Source of the DNA: Pseudomonadota bacterium
GTDB taxonomy: Bacteria; Myxococcota; Myxococcia; Myxococcales; Myxococcaceae
Direction: 5' to 3'
NCBI GenBank assembly: GCA_023423535.1
Contig: JAFAFL010000035.1
Coordinates: forward strand, 1 to 64,000
Length of the DNA: 64,000 nt
A program made the position numbers and the translations under genes. Positions 59,501-64,000 of this stretch are shown one piece after another; positions within the stretch are counted from its first letter, which is position 1; each line of letters opens with the position of its first letter. Under the pieces are notes generated by a model that did no database searches, was not told where the DNA came from, and saw only the letters and a program-made list of their open reading frames with translations.

Positions 59501-60000
59501 CCGACTGGAGCGAGCTGCCCGAGCTCCTGTTGAAGCTCGCGGTGGCCTTTGCGCTCGGCATCCCCATCGGCTGGGAGCGCGAGTCGCGCAAGATCGCGCC
59601 GGGGCTGCGCACCTACCCGCTGCTGTCCATGGGCGCGTGCGCGTACCTCGTGATCGGCCAGCAGATCTTCGCGGACCACCTCGACGGCCAGGCGCGCGTC
59701 TTCCAGGCGCTCGTCAGCGGCATCGGCTTCATCGGCGCCGGCGCGATCATCAAGGGTCGCGCGGAGGTCCACGGTCTCGCCACCGCGGTGAGCCTGTGGG
59801 TGACCGTCACCGTCGGCATCGCGGCCGCCTATGCGCAGTGGGTCCTCGCGGTGGTGCTCTCGGCGACGGTGCTCGTCGCGCTGCGGCTGCTGCGGCCCTT
59901 GAAGAAGCGCCCCGCCGACGTGGCGCCGACGCCCGGTGACGACGAAGACGACGAAGAAGAAGACGAAGACAAGGACAAGAAGGGGACGCCGGGCAACTGA
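59497..60000 (+). CDS. MgtC/SapB family membrane protein with acidic tail (second of tandem)
   Basis: A 167-residue MgtC/SapB protein: PGLRTYPLLSMGACAYLVIG, VSGIGFIGAGAIIKG and TAVSLWVTVTVGIAAAYA. It ends in a strongly acidic tail (DDEDDEEEDEDKDKKG) that could bind cations. It overlaps the first copy by ATGA and is about half identical to it by eye, so a tandem duplication and possibly a heteromer. Confidence 0.82.
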   Translation: MTDWSELPELLLKLAVAFALGIPIGWERESRKIAPGLRTYPLLSMGACAYLVIGQQIFADHLDGQARVFQALVSGIGFIGAGAIIKGRAEVHGLATAVSLWVTVTVGIAAAYAQWVLAVVLSATVLVALRLLRPLKKRPADVAPTPGDDEDDEEEDEDKDKKGTPGN

Positions 60001-60309
60001 GGCCCTGTCTCACTCTCCGCGCTCCGCCGGTTCGTCGCGCCCTCTCGTCACGCCTGCGTGCCTGCCCACGGTGGAATCGGGCCCACTGGCAGACGGTTGA
60101 CCAGACGAGCCATGTGGACCCGATGCCCCTACCGCCGCGCGCAGGTCACCCTCCCGGGTGTGGCCTCCGTGCGCGCACTGGGTGAGCTGCGCGTGGGTCC
60201 TCCGGAACGCAGGCGCCCGAGCCGGCGGACAGCGCATCCGCCGCTTTAGGCCAAGAGCGCACCTCCTCCGTCCCTTTCGCTGCACGCCTCCTGCTCCCCG
60301 GGCCGCGCC
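60001..60309 (+). other. Gap between mgtC pair and SLC13 gene
   Basis: This 309-bp stretch has no convincing gene. It includes a 6-bp stem (60224-60229 with 60237-60242) followed by GCTTT that might terminate the mgtC transcript, and a lone TTGACC without a good -10. Nothing else stands out. Confidence 0.4.
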
Positions 60310-62070
60310 ATGTCCGCCATCGTCATCGTCTTCCTCGTCCTGCTCGTCACCATCGTGCTCTTCGCCACCGAGGCGGTGCCGCTGGAGGTGACGTCGCTGA
60401 CCGTGGTGTGCCTGCTCGCGGTGACCGGCGTGCTCACCCCCGCGGAGGCCTTCGCGGGCTTCGCCAACGAGACGGTGATCTTCATCTTCGCGCTGCTCGC
60501 GATGACCGAGGGCCTCGTCGCCACCGGCCTCATGCACCGGGTGGGCGTCCGCCTCGCGCAGCTCTCCACGCTGGGCAGGCGCGGCTTTCTGCTCGGGCTC
60601 CTGTCGCTGGTGACCGCGTTCTCCTCGGTGGTGTCGAACACGGTGACCACCGCCGCGTTCCTCGCGCCCGCGATGCACGCCGCGCGCGCGGGAGGGCTGC
60701 GCCGCCGCGAGCTGCTCATGCCGCTGGCCTTCGCCTCGATGCTCGGGGGGATGACCTTTCTCTACGGCACCTCCACGAACCTCGTCGTCTCCGAGCGGCT
60801 GCACCAGCTCGAGCTGGGCCGCATCGGCCTCGCGGAGCTCTCGCCGGTGGGTGTGCCGGTGGCGGCGATCGGGATCGCGTTCCTCGTGCTGGTGGCGCCG
60901 CGCCTGCTCCGCCCACGCACCGCCCCCGGGGCCCGCGAAGAGGGCCGCGACTTCGTCAGCGAGGCGCGCGTGCTGCCGAAGCTCGAGGGCCGCACGGTGG
61001 ACTGGTTCGTTCGCGCCAGCGGCCTGCAGCTCACCGCGATCCTCCGCGAGGAGATCGCGATCAACCCCTCCGAGGCCGCAACGCTGGTCGCAGGGGACGT
61101 GCTCGTGCTGCGTGGCCGGCGCCGGGAGCTCTTGCGCCTGCGTCACCTGGAGGGCCTGAAGCTCGCGCCCACGCCCTCCGCGCGCCGCCGTGGCCGCCTG
61201 CCGCAGTTGGTCGCCGAGGCCCTGGTGCTGCCCCAGAGCCCGCTGGAGGGCCGCACGCTCGCGTCCGCCGAGCTCGCCGAACGCTTCGGCGCGCACGTGA
61301 TCGCCCTCTACCGCCACCCCTCGCTGGCGCACCTCTCCGAGAGCCGTGAGCGGAGGCTCGGCGCGGTCGTCCTGCAGCCGGGAGATCTCCTGCTCCTCTC
61401 CGGCCGCAAGGACCGGCTGGAGTCGCTCGCCGCGGAGCCGCTGCACCTGCGCGTGCTCAGCAGCGACGTGCTCCCCGAAGCGAGCCGGCCGCGCATGCTG
61501 CTGGCCCTGGGCATCTTCGCCTCCGCGTTGATCGTCGGCTCCACCGGGCTGCTGCCGCTCGCGGTGGCGGGCCTTCTGGGCGTCGTGCTGATGATCTTCA
61601 CCGGCTGTCTCGACGCGGGCGTGGCCTTCCGCATCGACTGGCGGATCGTGCTGCTCATCGGTTCGATGATGGCGCTCGGCGTGGCGGTGGACGTGAGCGG
61701 GGCGGGGGAGCTCATCGGCGGGCTGGCGGCACAGGTGGGCGAGGTCGGAGGTCCGCGCCTGGTGCTGCTCGTCCTCATGGCGGCGACCGCGCTGCTCTCC
61801 ATCCCCATGAGCAACCAGGCGGCGGCGCTGGTGCTGCTGCCGGTCGCGCTGGCCGCCGCGGCGCAGCTGGACGTGAACCCGCGCACGTTCGCGATGGGTG
61901 TGGTGTTCGCGGCCAGCTGCTCCTTCATGACCCCGTTGGAGCCCAGCAGCCTTCTGGTATTCGGTCCCGGGCGGTACCGCTTCGGAGACTTCCTCCGGGT
62001 CGGGGGACCGCTCACGGTGTTGCTGCTCGGGGTCCTCACCGCACTGGTGCCGGTGGTGTGGGCCTTCTGA
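60310..62070 (+). CDS. SLC13-type anion permease with TrkA-C domains
   Basis: A 586-residue membrane transporter of the DASS/SLC13 (CitT-like) family: membrane half 1 with SNTVTTAAFLAP, a central soluble part (about 215-395) with two TrkA-C/RCK_C-like domains (for example LREEIAINPSEAATLVAGDV), and half 2 with SNQAAALVLLPVAL. Such proteins move sulphate, phosphate or dicarboxylates; which one cannot be seen. ATG at 60310. It is followed after 25 bp by a histidine kinase. Confidence 0.82.
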   Translation: MSAIVIVFLVLLVTIVLFATEAVPLEVTSLTVVCLLAVTGVLTPAEAFAGFANETVIFIFALLAMTEGLVATGLMHRVGVRLAQLSTLGRRGFLLGLLSLVTAFSSVVSNTVTTAAFLAPAMHAARAGGLRRRELLMPLAFASMLGGMTFLYGTSTNLVVSERLHQLELGRIGLAELSPVGVPVAAIGIAFLVLVAPRLLRPRTAPGAREEGRDFVSEARVLPKLEGRTVDWFVRASGLQLTAILREEIAINPSEAATLVAGDVLVLRGRRRELLRLRHLEGLKLAPTPSARRRGRLPQLVAEALVLPQSPLEGRTLASAELAERFGAHVIALYRHPSLAHLSESRERRLGAVVLQPGDLLLLSGRKDRLESLAAEPLHLRVLSSDVLPEASRPRMLLALGIFASALIVGSTGLLPLAVAGLLGVVLMIFTGCLDAGVAFRIDWRIVLLIGSMMALGVAVDVSGAGELIGGLAAQVGEVGGPRLVLLVLMAATALLSIPMSNQAAALVLLPVALAAAAQLDVNPRTFAMGVVFAASCSFMTPLEPSSLLVFGPGRYRFGDFLRVGGPLTVLLLGVLTALVPVVWAF

Positions 62071-62095
62071 GGTTTGCCGAGAGGAGTCGGGTGGG

Positions 62096-63496
62096 ATGTT
62101 CTCGTGGCCGAACAGGCTCCTGTTCCTCTCCTTCGCCGCGGTGGTGGCGAGCTTCTTTGCCGCCAACCACTTCGTGCAGCGCTCGTCGGAGCGGATCAGC
62201 GCGCTGGCGGAGCAGATCACCCAGAACACGGGCCCGGGCATCGAGCGGCTCGGCGCGCTGAGGGACTCGGTGCTCGGCGCGGAGCTGCTCCTCGACCGGG
62301 TGCTGGAGACGATCCCGCCGCCGAAGGAGGGCCTCGAGCAGCTCGAGAGGGAGACCCGCCACGCGGAGGCGGTGTTGCGCGACTACCTCCTGCTGCCGCC
62401 GCTCGCCGGCGAGAGCGCGCTCCGCCGGGAGCTGATCGCGACCTGGCAACACTACGCGCGCACCTCGCAGCACACGCAGGAGGCGCTCCCCCAGCTCGCG
62501 GCGGGGCAGGCGCGCAACGAGGAGATCGCTGCCTTCCGGAGCGCCGGCCAGGGCGTGCTCAACGCGGCGAGCGCGATCATCAGCTTCAGCGGCGCCCACG
62601 TCCGCGAGGTGGCGGAGGAGATCCACGACAGCCGGCGGCAGACGAACCGGCTGGCGAACGTGCTCAACGCGGCGTGCGGCATCTTCGCCGCGCTGGTGGC
62701 GTGGCTCCTCTACAAGGAGAGCGCCGGCCGCCGGAAGATGATCGCCGAGCACTCGGGGATGCTGGAGGCGCGCGCGGAGGAGATGGAGAACTTCGCCGGC
62801 AGGGTCGCGCACGACATCCGCAACCCCCTCTCCGCGGCGAGGCTCTCGGCGGAGCTGGCGCTGCGCAAGGCCCATGAGGACGGCCCGCGGGCGTCGATCC
62901 AGTCGGCGCTGCGCAGCCTCTCCCGCGCGGACGCGATCATCTCCGCGCTGCTCGACTTCGCGCGCGCAGGCGCGAAGCCGGATCCGGGCGCCCGCGAGGA
63001 CGTCCGCGCGCTCGTGGGCGAGGTGGTGACGGACCTGGGGCCGCAGGCGGAGGAGGTGGGCATCACGCTTCGCGCCGAGCCCGCGCCGGCGGTGCTCGTG
63101 GCCTGCAACCGCGGCGTGTACCTCATCGCGCTGGGGAACTTCGTCCGCAACGCGATGAAGTACATGGGCGAGGGAGGGGAGCGCCGGGTGACGGTCACCG
63201 TGGTGCGCTCCGGCGATACGGTCCGCACCTCGGTGGAGGACACGGGGCCCGGCATCCGGCCGGAGGTCCTCCCGAACCTGTTCACCCCCTATTTTCGCGC
63301 CGACGCCGCGGGACGCGCCGAAGGACTCGGGCTCGGGCTGGCGACGGTGAAGAAGCTCGTGGAGGGCCACGGCGGGAGGGCCGGCGTGGAGAGCACGCTC
63401 GGGCGGGGCAGCACCTTCTTCTTCGAGCTGCCCTACGCCGGCGCCGCGCCGGACGCGCCGGACGCACCCGGAGGAGACCTGCCGGACTTGCGCTGA
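62096..63496 (+). CDS. Membrane histidine kinase
   Basis: A 466-residue sensor kinase: TM1 about 7-24, an extracytoplasmic helical sensor (about 25-190), TM2 about 190-207, H-box RVAHDIRNPLSAARL (His239), ATPase with LGNFVRNAMKY, DTGPGIRP and GLGLGLATV. The C-terminal 20 residues are Ala/Pro/Asp-rich. No response regulator is adjacent. It lies 25 bp downstream of the SLC13 gene, so may sense the same substrate. Confidence 0.88.
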   Translation: MFSWPNRLLFLSFAAVVASFFAANHFVQRSSERISALAEQITQNTGPGIERLGALRDSVLGAELLLDRVLETIPPPKEGLEQLERETRHAEAVLRDYLLLPPLAGESALRRELIATWQHYARTSQHTQEALPQLAAGQARNEEIAAFRSAGQGVLNAASAIISFSGAHVREVAEEIHDSRRQTNRLANVLNAACGIFAALVAWLLYKESAGRRKMIAEHSGMLEARAEEMENFAGRVAHDIRNPLSAARLSAELALRKAHEDGPRASIQSALRSLSRADAIISALLDFARAGAKPDPGAREDVRALVGEVVTDLGPQAEEVGITLRAEPAPAVLVACNRGVYLIALGNFVRNAMKYMGEGGERRVTVTVVRSGDTVRTSVEDTGPGIRPEVLPNLFTPYFRADAAGRAEGLGLGLATVKKLVEGHGGRAGVESTLGRGSTFFFELPYAGAAPDAPDAPGGDLPDLR

Positions 63497-63512
63497 AGCC
63501 GAGAGGCCCGGG

Positions 63513-64000
63513 TCAGACGTTGCTCGCGTCCCAGGGCGTGCCCTCGGGCACCGACGCCGCGCTGCGCTTCACGTCATCGTCTCGCCGCGTGACCTCCGCG
63601 CCCACGGTGAAGCAGGTCATGGAGAGGGAACCGTAGGCGAAGCCGTCCACCAGCACGTCGAGCGGCTTCTTCTCCGCCGCGCCCACGCCCGCGACGTAGA
63701 GCAGCGGGATGAAGTGATCCGGGGTGGGGTGCGAGCGCCGGTAGTCGGGGTCCTCGTGCAGCTTCCCCGCGTCCTCCGGCCGTTCGTGGAGCAGCTCGCG
63801 GGCGGTGCGGTCGAAGCGCTCGTTCCAGTCGAAGGCGCCCTGCGGCGAGCGCCAGTCGATCTCGCGCAGGTTGTGGACGAGGTTCCCGCTGCCGACGATG
63901 AGCACGCCCCGCCTGCGCAGGGGCGCGAGCCTCGCGCCGAGCTCCACGTGGAAGTCGTGCGACTGCAGCGCGTTGATGGAGAGCTGCACCACCGGGATGT
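63513..64000 (-). CDS. YgiD/LigB-family extradiol dioxygenase, C-terminal part
   Basis: The last 162 or so residues of a 4,5-DOPA-dioxygenase-like protein; the 5' part lies beyond the window end. Family blocks include GVLIVGSGNLVHNL, FDWNERFDRTARELL and HPTPDHFIPLLYVAG with its metal/active-site His. The family cleaves catechols extradiol using divalent metal; the real substrate of bacterial YgiD proteins is uncertain. Its stop is 16 bp from the convergent kinase stop. Confidence 0.88.
   Translation of the reverse strand, partial: IPVVQLSINALQSHDFHVELGARLAPLRRRGVLIVGSGNLVHNLREIDWRSPQGAFDWNERFDRTARELLHERPEDAGKLHEDPDYRRSHPTPDHFIPLLYVAGVGAAEKKPLDVLVDGFAYGSLSMTCFTVGAEVTRRDDDVKRSAASVPEGTPWDASNV

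Overview
The window is a GC-rich bacterial chromosome segment and fits a myxobacterium (Myxococcota, probably suborder Cystobacterineae). The pointers are a complete PilX/TfcP/PilY1/PilV/PilW/FimU minor-pilin locus, a CorE-like metal-sensing sigma factor with a cysteine-rich tail, many orphan or hybrid histidine kinases, and many GTG/TTG starts. The genus cannot be fixed from the sequence.

Layout. 1-2.5 kb: the 3' end of tuf, then three opposite-strand loci (a propeller-like protein whose signal peptide is cut off by an in-frame TGA, a small membrane protein, and a DUF2089-type zinc-ribbon regulator). 2.5-18.9 kb: the S10-spc-alpha ribosomal protein superoperon, rpsJ to rplQ, with secY, adk, map, infA, rpmJ and rpoA. 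rplC (L3) is missing from its usual place between rpsJ and rplD. The longer intercistronic gaps carry strong hairpins, including one intrinsic terminator upstream of rplO. 19-29 kb: a plsC/TPR-lipoprotein/membrane-protein unit, a deoxynucleoside kinase overlapping a DUF2314-like gene, an NlpC/P60-like lipoprotein, a repeat-rich lipoprotein, a lid-less Hsp70 with an SCP2-like protein and a coiled-coil protein, and tRNA-Val(CAC).

29.5-37.4 kb: the pilus priming and tip module, in one tightly overlapping operon. 37.4-43.3 kb: a DUF2267 protein, an FGGY gluconokinase, two coupled histidine kinases and a divergent Lgt homologue. 43.4-49.9 kb: one minus-strand run of a DGPF (YCII-like) protein, its ECF42 sigma factor, a copper-type P1B ATPase, a CorE/ECF44-like sigma factor and a secreted hypothetical protein. 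50-64 kb: an SCP2-like and an EF-hand-like protein, FtsH, a three-gene signalling cluster (triple-receiver hybrid kinase, CheR, REC-kinase), tandem MgtC/SapB genes, an SLC13-type permease with TrkA-C domains, another histidine kinase, and the 3' part of a YgiD-type extradiol dioxygenase.

Many genes are translationally coupled through ATGA/GTGA overlaps. The best leads for new biology are: the absent rplC and structured spacers of the ribosomal operon; the ECF42 and CorE-like sigma factors flanking a metal ATPase that has a perfect inverted repeat at its start; the TfcP/PilY1 pair; the Lgt homologue lacking usual signature residues; and the Hsp70/SCP2/coiled-coil trio.
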